Shown in pieces: positions 46,811 through 55,592 of a stretch of DNA of 64,000 nt. Source of the DNA: Hyphomicrobiales bacterium (GTDB lineage Bacteria > Pseudomonadota > Alphaproteobacteria > Rhizobiales > Rhizobiaceae). Both the position numbers and the translations under genes were made by a program. The notes beneath the pieces were generated by a model. The model was given only the letters and a program-made list of their open reading frames with translations. It had not been told where the DNA came from and made no database searches. Location: positions 22,500-86,499 of the forward strand of contig UCOA01000067.1 of NCBI GenBank assembly GCA_900474095.1, read 5' to 3'. The first letter of the stretch is position 1. Each line of letters opens with the position of its first letter.

Positions 46811-47181
46811 TTTGTGCTTCTGCGGGCAGATTGCGTGGGAACGTCTGCTCGACCAGAAAGGTGCCCATCTGCGGCGGAAGCGGGCGGCTGCCCCGGTATT
46901 TCTCCTGGATCCGTTTCATCGCCAGCCTGAAAACGCGGCACCTGAGACCCAAAAACTGGGCAGCGGCAGATCACCCGTTCTTCGCGACAAATACGTACGT
47001 TGCTCAAAAGTGCATCCGGCTGTGGTGAGGACACGCACTGTTGCTTGTTGATGACACGCCTATCCTTTTTGCGCTGCAGGGTTGAGACGGCTGCACTGTT
47101 CTGCGATGCTCAAGCTCCAAGTCCGGCAGCGCCAGAGGTAGACTGACATGAAAACGATCCTGTCCAACCAGAAAGGAAATA
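46811..47181. other. Intergenic region upstream of the ABC exporter
   Basis: About 370 bases with short overlapping frames only, none with motifs. The exporter's ribosome site AAAGGAAA is at 47172-47179. Confidence 0.4.
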
Positions 47182-49041
47182 TTGACCACAAGGACATTTC
47201 GATTCATGAACATACCGTTCCCGCGCGCCAGGAAAAGCACGCCGCACGATAGGCCCGATCCACAATTCCAACACTTCCGTGATAATGACGCCGCTCGTGA
47301 GTGGCGCCGTTCTCACATGCCCAAGTTCCTCTCTTATTATCGTCCGCACCTGCCCTTGCTGCTGGCGGATCTTTTTTGTGCAATCCTCGTCGCCAGCACG
47401 GCGGTGGCATTGCCGCTTTGCGCCAACTACGTCGCGAGCCACCTTCTCAGTGCAGAGGAACCCGAGGTCCTTGGGCAGGTTATTGCCATGGGCGGCGTCA
47501 TGCTTGCCATATTGGCAATCCAGACCGTTGCCATCTTTTTCGTCGATTATCGGGGACACGTAATGGGCGCCCTTATCGAGGCGGCCGTCCGGCTGGAACT
47601 TTTCGAACACTGCCAGAAATTGTCGTTCAGCTTCTACGATCGTCAACGCACCGGGCAGCTGATGAGCCGAATTACCAACGATTCCCTATGGTTGGGCGAG
47701 CTTTTTCACCATGGCCCGGAGGATCTTGCCATTGCCGTACTCAAATACGCTGGCGCAATGATGGTGCTGTTTTTCATCGACCCGCCGTTGGCCGGTCTCA
47801 TCTTGTTGCTGACCCCGGTGGCGGTCGCATATGCGTTACATTTCAATCGGCGCATGAACCGTGCACTCAAAGCCAGCAAGAAGCAGATCGCCGCCGTCAA
47901 CGAGCGCGTGGAGGACGCCCTGGCGGGCATTCGGGTGATCCAGTCTTTCACAAACGAGGCCTTGGAGAGGGACCGCTTCGCCGAGCTGAATCAAGGGTTT
48001 CTTCAAAGCCGTGCCGAGGGTTATCGCAGCGAGGCCTGGTTTTCGGCTGGCTCGGAAACCTTTGCGCAGTTGATCACAGTCCTTGTCATCGTCGTTGGAG
48101 CCGTTCGCATTCTGACGTCGGAACTCACTGTCGCCGACCTCCTGACTTTTCTGCTGTGTGTGGCGGTGCTGGTCGATCCTGTCAAGCGGTTGGCCAATGT
48201 CGTGCGCCTCTGGCAGGAGGGCTACACCGGCTTCGTGCGGGCCATGGAGATTTTGAACGTCGCACCGGACATAACCGATCGATCAAACGCGCGTCCTATT
48301 TCAGCGCTGAAGGGAGAGATCTGTTTCTCCGATGTCACTTTCGGTTATGGGGAGGACGGTCGCAATGTGCTCGACCAGCTCTCCTTCACCATCGTGCCGG
48401 GAGAGTTCGTAGCCCTGGTTGGCCCTTCAGGAGTGGGCAAAAGCACGCTTTGCGCCCTCATCCCGCGCTTCTACGATATCCAGGCGGGTTCCATCTGCAT
48501 CGATGGCATCGACGTTCGCGACATGACCTTGGCTTCGCTCCGACGCCATGTTGGGGTTGTCCAGCAGGATATTTACCTCTTTGCGGGCACTGTAGCGGAA
48601 AACCTGCGTTATGGGCGACCCGATGCAACAGATGCCGAGGTGAGGGCCTCCGCGCGCGCCGCCAATGCGCACGACTTCATCATGGAACTGCCCAACGGCT
48701 ACGCCACTGATATAGGCCAACGCGGCGTCAAATTGTCGGGCGGCCAGCGTCAACGGCTGACGATCGCCCGCGCATTCCTTAAGGATCCAGCGATCCTGAT
48801 TTTTGATGAAGCGACCAGCGCGCTCGACAACGAGAGTGAACGAGCGATTCAGCAGGCGCTGCTGAATTTGACGGACGGGCGCACCACACTGGTGATCGCT
48901 CACCGCCTCTCAACAGTCCGACACGCCGACCGTATTCTGGTTCTCACCGGTGATGGCATCGTCGAGCAAGGGTTTCATGACGACCTCATCGCCCAAAACG
49001 GTGTTTATGCCAACCTACATCGGGTGCAGGCGAGTATCTGA
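47182..49041 (+). CDS. ABC exporter, fused membrane and ATPase domains
   Basis: 619 residues from TTG 47182, placed three bases after AAAGGAAA; ATG 47206 is an alternative. An ABC_membrane domain with six helices spans about residues 50-335 (LLLADLFCAILVASTAVALP, QLITVLVIVVGAVRIL). The ATPase spans 365-615 with Walker A VGPSGVGKST, the Q-loop VVQQDIYLFAG, signature KLSGGQRQRLTIARAF, Walker B ILIFDEATSALD and the switch His in VIAHRLS. It would act as a homodimer or with a partner to export lipids, peptides or drugs. Single gene. Confidence 0.92.
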   Translation: MTTRTFRFMNIPFPRARKSTPHDRPDPQFQHFRDNDAAREWRRSHMPKFLSYYRPHLPLLLADLFCAILVASTAVALPLCANYVASHLLSAEEPEVLGQVIAMGGVMLAILAIQTVAIFFVDYRGHVMGALIEAAVRLELFEHCQKLSFSFYDRQRTGQLMSRITNDSLWLGELFHHGPEDLAIAVLKYAGAMMVLFFIDPPLAGLILLLTPVAVAYALHFNRRMNRALKASKKQIAAVNERVEDALAGIRVIQSFTNEALERDRFAELNQGFLQSRAEGYRSEAWFSAGSETFAQLITVLVIVVGAVRILTSELTVADLLTFLLCVAVLVDPVKRLANVVRLWQEGYTGFVRAMEILNVAPDITDRSNARPISALKGEICFSDVTFGYGEDGRNVLDQLSFTIVPGEFVALVGPSGVGKSTLCALIPRFYDIQAGSICIDGIDVRDMTLASLRRHVGVVQQDIYLFAGTVAENLRYGRPDATDAEVRASARAANAHDFIMELPNGYATDIGQRGVKLSGGQRQRLTIARAFLKDPAILIFDEATSALDNESERAIQQALLNLTDGRTTLVIAHRLSTVRHADRILVLTGDGIVEQGFHDDLIAQNGVYANLHRVQASI

Positions 49042-49553
49042 CAGGCCTAGGTCCGCTGACTTCAAAACGCGTCGGCGACAAAATGTGGAACCAGTCTTGT
49101 GACCTGCCGTGTTTTTGGCTGCAGGAATCAATGCGCGCTGCGCCTGTCTATCTGTGCGTCACTACGCAGCCACGATCTGCATCGCCGCGTTCAAGTGTAA
49201 TGCGAGCATGGCGCTGTAAAACTTTGAAGGTACGTTATTTTCGAATCACTAAATCGATTCCGATTTAGGGGATTAAGCAGTAGCGGTGTGAACCGATTTG
49301 GCCAATATGAAACCTGCTGTGAGTGCAACAAGGGATGCAAAGTTTCGCCTCGTCTTCGCCCGGCGACGCGAAGCGTTTGAGCTTGCCGACGGCTTGCTCG
49401 ATGCGGCCGTGTCCTTGCCGCGGCGCGGCGATGAGGCTCGAAACACGTCAAGCGCCGCCACCCAATCCTTTTCCGTCATTCTCATTGCCGACCTCAAAAA
49501 CCAGTCGGCACCCTTCGAGGAACCCGTGCCGGGCGGCAACCCGTCCAAATCAC
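49042..49553. other. Region between ABC exporter and MFS gene
   Basis: About 510 bases. Opposing frames of 115 and 169 codons overlap here and neither is convincing; the minus-strand one ends in a hydrophobic stretch (FASLVALTAGFILAKS). Treated as non-coding with low certainty. Confidence 0.35.
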
Positions 49554-50999
49554 CTATGGTCCGCCTCCAGATGAGCCCTCCGGATGGATGCGGTACTCGA
49601 TATAATCCATGGGGAGCCACGTCTCACTGCCGTCAAGCCACCGCTCCCTCCGTGCAACGCGGCCAATACCCAGTTCAAGCAACTGTCCTTCGCTCAAATC
49701 GTCGATTTCTCCCCGGATTGCCAGGCTACCTCCCCATATTCTCCACCGGGTGGCCAAGGTGTCCAGCCTTCCGAGAAGCCGTAAGAGACCGTCACCTAAG
49801 GGCTTGACGATCTCTGTCTTGACCTGCTGTCTCCCCGCCATCAGCAACACCGTCAGTACACAGCACAGCAGGCCAAGGGTCGATGGCAGTCCCTGATGTC
49901 CGATCAGTTGCATCGCAAGTCCCGTCGCGGGCGAGCCCACGATACCGCCGATGCCCCATACGAGCGCGAAGGCCGCGTTGCCGGCGATCAAGATTTGACC
50001 TGTGAAACGTTCGCCGAGTTGGATCAGCGTCATTGTGTAAATTCCGAATGAGACCCCGCCCCAGACGAATACGAGCGGCCAGATGAGCCACGTGTTGAAG
50101 ATCGACGGCAACAGCAAACAACCGGCCAGCGAAGCCAGGGAACACAACAACATCGTCCGCGTCGAGCCGAACTGTTCGGCCACGCGGCCAAGTAAAATCT
50201 GCAGCACGGCATTGCCTGCGATGAAACAGGTGATGAGCGAAGCGATGCGTTCCTCGGCGCTGCCGAGCGTGGCGCCATAGACCGCGAACAGGGAAAGCAG
50301 GATCTGCTCAAAGGCGGCAGCAGTGAAAACCGCGAACAACAGGAGCGGCGCCAGTGCGAAGAAGCCGCCGACCGAGGTTACCTCGCCGTCATGCGGCATC
50401 TTCGGCAGGCGCGGCACGACCGCAAGCACGATCAGACCGCAGAGAAGGAAAGCCACGATGCCGATCACGAAGGGCGGCAAACCGTGCGTGCCGACCAGGC
50501 CGAGCGACAGCGGGCCGATGGCGAAGCCACCCGAAACGATCGATGAATAGAGGCCCATGATGCGGCCCCGGCGTGGCGCGGGCGTGATCGAGATCAGCCA
50601 GGTTTCGCTGAGCACATAAAGCGGATTGGCGAAGACGCCGAGCAGGAAGCGCAGCGGCATCCATGCCCATACGTCCTCGGTCCAGGCAATCGCGATCAGG
50701 GTGAGCGCGGCCAAGACCGAACACAGGATCGCAAGCTGCGCCCCGCCCACGCGCCGCGCCAGCGCCGGAAGGAAGGGCGCAGATACAATGAAACCCAGCG
50801 GCGTCATCGCCGCCGACACGCCGATCAATCCGGGCGTTGTTCCCCGCCGTTCCAGGATGAAGCTGAGGAGCGGATAGGTCAGCCCCTGTGCAACGGCGAA
50901 CACCGTGACGGTCGCAATGATGCCCGCCATCGCCCCCCATGGGATCCAATCCTCTGGGTGAACCACTGCGGCACGCTGAAATTGGCGATCCAGTGTCAT
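49554..50999 (-). CDS. Major facilitator superfamily transporter with DUF1127-like tail
   Basis: 481 residues. Twelve helices are readable from about residues 20 to 395, with PLRFLLGVFANPLYVLSETW and the loop PAPRRGRIMGLYSS being typical of MFS drug/sugar efflux proteins. The last 85 residues are not membrane: TRWRIWGGSLAIRGEIDDLS, then EGQLLELGIGRVARRERWLD, which parallels the DUF1127 pattern (L-S-D-x-x-L-x-D-I-G-L-x-R). The tail ends with WLPMDYIEYRIHPEG. A free DUF1127 gene lies 12 bases upstream in the same operon. Substrate unknown. Confidence 0.85.
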   Translation of the reverse strand: MTLDRQFQRAAVVHPEDWIPWGAMAGIIATVTVFAVAQGLTYPLLSFILERRGTTPGLIGVSAAMTPLGFIVSAPFLPALARRVGGAQLAILCSVLAALTLIAIAWTEDVWAWMPLRFLLGVFANPLYVLSETWLISITPAPRRGRIMGLYSSIVSGGFAIGPLSLGLVGTHGLPPFVIGIVAFLLCGLIVLAVVPRLPKMPHDGEVTSVGGFFALAPLLLFAVFTAAAFEQILLSLFAVYGATLGSAEERIASLITCFIAGNAVLQILLGRVAEQFGSTRTMLLCSLASLAGCLLLPSIFNTWLIWPLVFVWGGVSFGIYTMTLIQLGERFTGQILIAGNAAFALVWGIGGIVGSPATGLAMQLIGHQGLPSTLGLLCCVLTVLLMAGRQQVKTEIVKPLGDGLLRLLGRLDTLATRWRIWGGSLAIRGEIDDLSEGQLLELGIGRVARRERWLDGSETWLPMDYIEYRIHPEGSSGGGP

Positions 51000-51011
51000 T
51001 GCAGCATTCGC

Positions 51012-51281
51012 CTATGCTTGCCAGAAAGGCTTGGCGATCTCTGCCTCGACCTCCCGTCTCGTCAGACCGACATCATCGATCAAGTGGGGACTGGCCTTCG
51101 ACTTTTGCTCAAGTTCCCAGCGAAAATGTATCCGCCAGCGCCAGGTCGCGATGGTGCTTCGCAGGGTCGCCAGGCTCTGGTGCCAACGTGACACGTCCCA
51201 TGGCCCTACGGGCGTTGCCGGCCGCGCTACCTGATGAGGTACCGACGCAAGGGTGGGTGTATCACGCAAGGCAACCTCCAT
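51012..51281 (-). CDS. DUF1127 domain protein
   Basis: 89 residues. The C-terminal half carries the DUF1127 core, WRIHFRWELEQKSKASPHLI then DDVGLTRREVEAEIAKPFWQ, in which Arg-rich helix 1 precedes the D-D-V-G-L-x-R-x-E-V motif. In Agrobacterium, small DUF1127 proteins affect RNA turnover and phosphate/carbon balance. First gene of an operon with the MFS transporter, and divergent from the winged-helix regulator. Confidence 0.82.
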   Translation of the reverse strand: MEVALRDTPTLASVPHQVARPATPVGPWDVSRWHQSLATLRSTIATWRWRIHFRWELEQKSKASPHLIDDVGLTRREVEAEIAKPFWQA

Positions 51282-51394
51282 ATGGCTTGAGGGTCTGGGC
51301 CCCTCGACCTGAAAGAGGATGAATTCTGCCGGATACGAACATCGTCGTAATTAAGCTCTTCCAAAAAGTTCTCAAAAACTTCCAAACGGGCTAT

Positions 51395-52909
51395 ATGGGC
51401 CGTATGCAGGGATTGCGCTTTGCCTTTGGTCCGTTCGTGCTTGACTCCGGTGCGGGAACGCTCCTTCGGAACAATGTCCCCGTCGCCGTTGGCTACCGCG
51501 GGCTAAACCTGCTTGCGGCGCTCGTCGGACGGCCCGGCGAAATCCTGAGCAAGGCCGAGTTGATGGACGCGGCGTGGCCGGGCACGGCCGTCGAGGAAGG
51601 CAACCTCACCGTCCAGATCGCGCAGCTCAGGAAGCTGCTTGGTCCGGCCGCCGACGGTGACTGGATCTCCACGGTTCCGCGCGTGGGCTATCGCTTCACG
51701 GGGGCCGTCGAACAGCTTGGTGACGCGAAGCGAAAACCGTTGCCGCTGCCCGACAAACCGTCGATAGCAGTGCTGCCTTTTGTCAATCTTAGCAGCGATC
51801 CCGAGCAGGAGTCCTTCGCGGATGGGTTGACCGAAGACCTGATCACCGACCTGTCCAGGATCCCCGACCTGTTCGTCATCGCACGCAATTCGGCCTTTGC
51901 CTACAAGGGAAAGGCGATGGACGTGCGCGGGATCGCTGAGGACCTTGGCGTACGCTTCCTGCTGGAGGGTAGCGCGCGACGGGCCGCAGGGCGCGTGCGC
52001 ATCAACGCCCAGCTGGTCGACGCGATCAGTGGCGATCATCTATGGGCGGAACGCTTCGATCGCAGCCTGGACGATATCTTTGCCGTGCAGGATGAGGTCA
52101 CCAGCAAGATCGTGGAAGCGTTGCTCGGACGGCTGCGCGCGCCGCCGCCGCGCAATCGGCCCAAAAATCTCGAGGCTTATGATCTTTGCGTGCGGGCGCG
52201 CAAGCTGATGGATGATTCGCCACAGACGGCGCGGGAAGCGCATCTGATGCTCACGCGCGCGATCTCGCTCGATCCGGAATACGCCGAGGCCTATCGCTGG
52301 CTTGCCATGAATCACTGGATGGGATGGGTGCATTCCGGCGGACCAACTGAATCTTCTCGCAGGGTTGCTTTGGAACTGGCGCGGAAAGCCGTGGTTATCG
52401 ATCCCAATGATGCCGGCTGCCACTGGGTCTTGGCTTACCTGCTTGCCTATGAGCGACGCTTCGCCGAGGCGGATGCGGAATTTGCCAAGGCGATCGAGCT
52501 CGACCCGAACGAGGCCGACACCTGGGCGACATTGTCCGACATCGCAGTCTTGGCCGGGCGGGTCGAGGAGGGGCTTGAGCACATTCGCAAGGCGTTCCGC
52601 CTGAACCCGTTTCCGGGAAGTTGGTACTATCTGACGCTCGGCCAGGCGCAATATGCGGCCGGCGAATACGAAGCCGCTGTCGAGACATTGCGCAGGGACG
52701 AGACTTATCGGACAAGTTCACGCCGTTTTCTGGCGGCAAGCCTTGCACAACTCGGCCGGCTCGACGAGGCGCGCGCAGAGGTCGAGCTGTTCCTCGTCGG
52801 TAACCCGGATTTTACAACTCGCCATTGGGCCGCGACAGAGCCATTCCGTGACGCTGCGACGCTTGAGCATTTCGTTGATGGCTACCGAAAGGCCGGTCTT
52901 CCGGAGTGA
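51395..52909 (+). CDS. Winged-helix regulator with TolB-like and TPR domains
   Basis: 504 residues from ATG 51395 (ATG 51404 possible). Residues about 10-105 are an OmpR/CadC-type DNA-binding domain (FGPFVLDSGAGTLLRNNVPV, VEEGNLTVQIAQLRKLLG, ISTVPRVGYRFTG). Residues about 115-245 contain PSIAVLPFVNLSSDPEQESF and ADGLTEDLITDLSRIPDLFV, and GSARRAAGRVRINAQLVDA, seen in rhizobial proteins misnamed adenylate cyclase. TPRs fill the rest. No cyclase residues or membrane helix are present. Divergent from the DUF1127-MFS operon and a candidate regulator of it. Confidence 0.88.
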   Translation: MGRMQGLRFAFGPFVLDSGAGTLLRNNVPVAVGYRGLNLLAALVGRPGEILSKAELMDAAWPGTAVEEGNLTVQIAQLRKLLGPAADGDWISTVPRVGYRFTGAVEQLGDAKRKPLPLPDKPSIAVLPFVNLSSDPEQESFADGLTEDLITDLSRIPDLFVIARNSAFAYKGKAMDVRGIAEDLGVRFLLEGSARRAAGRVRINAQLVDAISGDHLWAERFDRSLDDIFAVQDEVTSKIVEALLGRLRAPPPRNRPKNLEAYDLCVRARKLMDDSPQTAREAHLMLTRAISLDPEYAEAYRWLAMNHWMGWVHSGGPTESSRRVALELARKAVVIDPNDAGCHWVLAYLLAYERRFAEADAEFAKAIELDPNEADTWATLSDIAVLAGRVEEGLEHIRKAFRLNPFPGSWYYLTLGQAQYAAGEYEAAVETLRRDETYRTSSRRFLAASLAQLGRLDEARAEVELFLVGNPDFTTRHWAATEPFRDAATLEHFVDGYRKAGLPE

Positions 52910-53037
52910 CGCGCCGGGGCAAGGCCATTCGATCCGAAAGCTACCGGCCGCCCGACACTCGGCCGTTAAAGAAGTTGCTTCCCCCATACAAGAAAATTGA
53001 AGCGAACGTTGAGCTGGCGATCGGCCAGGGTTCGGCC
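52910..53037. other. Short gap before Tn3 remnant
   Basis: Nothing convincing; sequence continues into the decayed transposase. Confidence 0.3.
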
Positions 53038-53300
53038 TCAAGCCGGAAGCGAAGGCATGCAGATCTCCGCGTGTTGGCAGCAGAGCAGGCACAGGCGCTG
53101 CTTGATCGTGGTCAGCTGTTCGTATCGGGTTGCGCCGCGGCGGGCAAATAGCGCGATGACGTAGGCGTCGGCCTCAACCTGATTGGCAATATGATCGACC
53201 ATGATGCCTGGCAGCAACTCGTCGCGGCGCAGATATCGGCCAAGGAAACGCAGGCAGCAGAGTTGTAGCGCATAGCTCAGCTGGGTCTCCGGCGTTCGGC
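53038..53300 (-). pseudogene. Tn3-family transposase N-terminal-region remnant
   Basis: On the minus strand, TPETQLSYALQLCCLRFLGR, then LPGIMVDHIANQVEADAYVI and FARRGATRYEQL. This matches the DUF4158 domain near the N-terminus of Tn3 TnpA, where LGFALQLCYLRYPG is canonical. The first 50 or so residues and all of the catalytic region are missing, and a stop ends it at 53038. It faces a resolvase start, giving the divergent tnpA-tnpR order expected of Tn3 elements. Confidence 0.7.
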
Positions 53301-53337
53301 ACTAATTGCACAACCGACCGTTTATGAAGGGACCCTT

Positions 53338-53403
53338 ATGCTGATCGGCTACGCGCGTGTGAGCAAGGGAGATGCCGCCTGGGTTCATGACGCGACCGGC
53401 TGA
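53338..53403 (+). pseudogene. Serine resolvase (TnpR) 5' remnant
   Basis: ATG 53338 starts MLIGYARVSKGD, the strand-one motif of serine recombinases with the nucleophile Ser in ARVS. After 12 codons the family match ends and the frame stops at 53403. It is thus a truncated tnpR opposite the tnpA fragment, with the 38 bases between likely left from a res site. Confidence 0.75.
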
Positions 53404-53770
53404 GCCGAAAATAGCCGTTCAAAGGCCGAAACGCGTCAGAACCAAACCGAAGCTTTGCCCGCTTGCCTTGCCGCCCACGAAGGCATCTTTCTCAATTTCG
53501 GGCCGGCAATACGCTTCTTCTCAAGGGCATCGTAATAATGATTGGATCGGGACGGTGGCTCGCCTGTTGAGGCTAACCTAATGTGACGCATAGCTAGACC
53601 CTCTGGCTTGCGAGCGTGAAGGCTAGGTTTCCCACGTAAAAGATGATCTGCGGACGTATCACCAAGCCATGGCGTGATAAGTAAACAGATCAAGCCATCG
53701 TTGACTTTCTCTCCGATAAAGATACCTTTGCGGGTCAATCATTGATGAGATGAATCGTATAGGTATCATT
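53404..53770. other. Region between Tn3 remnant and hipB
   Basis: About 360 bases. Frames of 69 and 100 codons on opposite strands lack motifs. The hipBA promoter should lie in the last 100 bases, which are AT-rich. Confidence 0.35.
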
Positions 53771-54070
53771 ATGGATTATGAATCAGAAACGCTACGTGAA
53801 ATCGGGGCACACCTTAGACGAGCGAGGCTTAGCTCTGATATGACGCAGGAGCAGCTCGCTGATTTGGCGGGGATATCCCGCCCCCGCTATCGCGACATCG
53901 AAACGGGAGCCGCCGCGGCCCGTACGACGACGCTTATGAATATCGCGCGCGCGCTTGGTCTGGAAATGATGTTGGTTCCACAAGCCATGGTTCCGGCAGT
54001 TCAGGCCCTACTGCGTCCGCATGATGAAGACGATCTGCCCGCTTTTGTGTCTCAACCTGACGAAGGATGA
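53771..54070 (+). CDS. hipB: HipB-type antitoxin, XRE-family HTH
   Basis: 99 residues from ATG 53771 (ATG 53750 gives seven more). The HTH is LREIGAHLRRARLSSDMTQE, QLADLAGISRPRYRDIETG, followed by TLMNIARALGLEMMLVPQAM, the common HipB end. The acidic C-terminus (LRPHDEDDLPAF) would contact the toxin. It overlaps or nearly abuts hipA, and should repress the pair by binding its own promoter. Confidence 0.9.
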   Translation: MDYESETLREIGAHLRRARLSSDMTQEQLADLAGISRPRYRDIETGAAAARTTTLMNIARALGLEMMLVPQAMVPAVQALLRPHDEDDLPAFVSQPDEG

Positions 54071-54072
54071 TC

Positions 54073-55329
54073 ATGGCTCCCGTCTTCGACGCACCTAAGG
54101 TGATCCAGTCATTGGACGTAATTCTGAATACACTGAAGGTTGGTACAATCGTCAGGACGCCGGGTGATTTCAACGCGTTCAGCTTCGATCAGGCATATCG
54201 CGAGACGGGTGGCTTTCCGGTTCTGAGCCTGTCGTTCCGAGCAGCGGCGGGCGGATTGCGGAAAGACCCGAGACCTCTGGCCGGCACCTTGCCGTCTTTC
54301 TTCGCGAACCTCCTGCCGGAGGAAAAGCTGCGCGAGGCGATGGAAAGACACCACCAAGGCAATGTGCGGCCAGGCAATGATTTCGATCTGCTGGCTGCGC
54401 TTGGCGCCGATCTACCGGGAGCCGTGCGGGTATTGGCCAGCAATGGTGCGATGGTGGTTCCGCAGGATACCTCAAAGAACAAACCTAAGGCACGGTTCTC
54501 GCTTGCCGGCGTGCAGATGAAGCTTTCGGTCATGAAGAACACTGGCAAAGGCGGCGGTTTGACCTTGCCGATGGACGACGGGCAAGGCCAATACATCGCC
54601 AAGTTTCCTTCGACGGCATTTCCGGGCGTTTCCGAGAACGAATTCGCCAATCTCGCGCTGGCCGAAGCGATCGGCATGGATGTGCCTGAACGCGAGCTTG
54701 TCGAGAATTCCGACTTCGACGGCATTCCCGAGGAATTCAACACGCTATCGGAGGGCAAGGTCCTTCTCGTCAAACGCTTCGATCGCGGAGCCAAGGGTGA
54801 GCGGATCCACATCGAGGATTTCGCTCAGGTCTTCGGGGCTTATCCTTCGCGCAAGTATGAGGGCGCTGCCTATCATGACATAGCCTCAGCCATCGGCATC
54901 GCCGTCTCGCCTGCAGTGGCGCTCGAATTCGTCCGCCGGCTGGCGCTGACTGTCGTTACCGGCAACGGCGACATGCACATGAAGAACTGGTCGCTGATCT
55001 ATCCCGGCGATGGCAACAAGCCGGCCCTTGCACCACTCTACGACGTTCTGTCGACGGTGCCTTATATCCCCGCGGACGCCATGGCGCTTTCGCTTGGCGG
55101 GGAGCGATCGTTCAAGGCGCTAGCGGCACCGCGATGGAAGGCATTTGCGAACCGTGCAAGGCTCCCGGAGCCTGCCGTCCTGAAGGCAGTGGTCGAGACG
55201 GTCCAACGCGTCAACGAGCACTGGTGGCATCTGCCCGAGCGCGACGCTATTCCGGAAAAAGTGCGCGAGCGCATAGACGAACACGTGGAAGCGCTGACGC
55301 CGATACTGAACACCTGCGCCGAGAAGTGA
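54073..55329 (+). CDS. hipA: HipA-type serine/threonine kinase toxin
   Basis: 418 residues from ATG 54073, five bases after GAAGGA; ATG 54067 overlaps the antitoxin stop. The N-terminal Couple_hipA segment (FSFDQAYRETGGFPVLSLSF, LPSFFANLLPEEKLREAM) is followed by the kinase: LAGVQMKLSV, YIAKFPSTAFPGVSENEFAN, LVKRFDR, the catalytic loop VTGNGDMHMKNWSL and the metal motif APLYDVLST. Key Asp and Asn are present, so it should be active. HipA proteins phosphorylate glutamyl-tRNA synthetase or other targets to arrest growth. Confidence 0.93.
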   Translation: MAPVFDAPKVIQSLDVILNTLKVGTIVRTPGDFNAFSFDQAYRETGGFPVLSLSFRAAAGGLRKDPRPLAGTLPSFFANLLPEEKLREAMERHHQGNVRPGNDFDLLAALGADLPGAVRVLASNGAMVVPQDTSKNKPKARFSLAGVQMKLSVMKNTGKGGGLTLPMDDGQGQYIAKFPSTAFPGVSENEFANLALAEAIGMDVPERELVENSDFDGIPEEFNTLSEGKVLLVKRFDRGAKGERIHIEDFAQVFGAYPSRKYEGAAYHDIASAIGIAVSPAVALEFVRRLALTVVTGNGDMHMKNWSLIYPGDGNKPALAPLYDVLSTVPYIPADAMALSLGGERSFKALAAPRWKAFANRARLPEPAVLKAVVETVQRVNEHWWHLPERDAIPEKVRERIDEHVEALTPILNTCAEK

Positions 55330-55436
55330 AAGCCAAAGTCGGATTTTCGCCAAATGGAGTGATCGACGATATCGCCCGCGTCGCTCGGGAATATTTACGT
55401 GGCAGTTCGCAGAAGCGACCGTGCTTTGCGTTAAAA

Positions 55437-55574
55437 TCATTGTTCCTGGTCTTTGAGGTAGGCCTGAATACCTCTGTCCATGAGTGCCGAATTGCGACGC
55501 ATGCCGATGGCGAACGTGCGGGCGACCAGTCCCTCGCGAAGCAGGCGAAACATATGTCCGAGCAATCTTGTCAT
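55437..55574 (-). CDS. Novel 45-residue protein at the end of the guanidine/allophanate operon
   Basis: ATG 55574 lies just 18 bases after the allophanate-hydrolase stop, with AAGGAAG eight bases upstream of it. The product begins MTRLLGHMFRLLREGLVART and continues FAIGMRRNSALMDRG, ending YLKDQEQ; it is basic and amphipathic with a helix-like N-terminal half. I do not recognise it. The ribosome site, the tight spacing and the same strand argue for a real gene. Confidence 0.5.
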   Translation of the reverse strand: MTRLLGHMFRLLREGLVARTFAIGMRRNSALMDRGIQAYLKDQEQ

Positions 55575-55592
55575 GTTTTTTTGCTTCCTTCG

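Noticed and set aside
49273..49807. Opposing frames of 115 (minus) and 169 (plus) codons between exporter and MFS genes
   Set aside because: They overlap each other and the end of the MFS gene, lack ribosome sites and motifs, and only one could be real. The minus-strand frame is marginal because of a hydrophobic end, but not enough to call.
51395..52909. Adenylate cyclase annotation for the winged-helix/TPR protein
   Set aside because: No class III cyclase domain or catalytic Asp/Lys pattern is present; the name is a known transfer error for this architecture.
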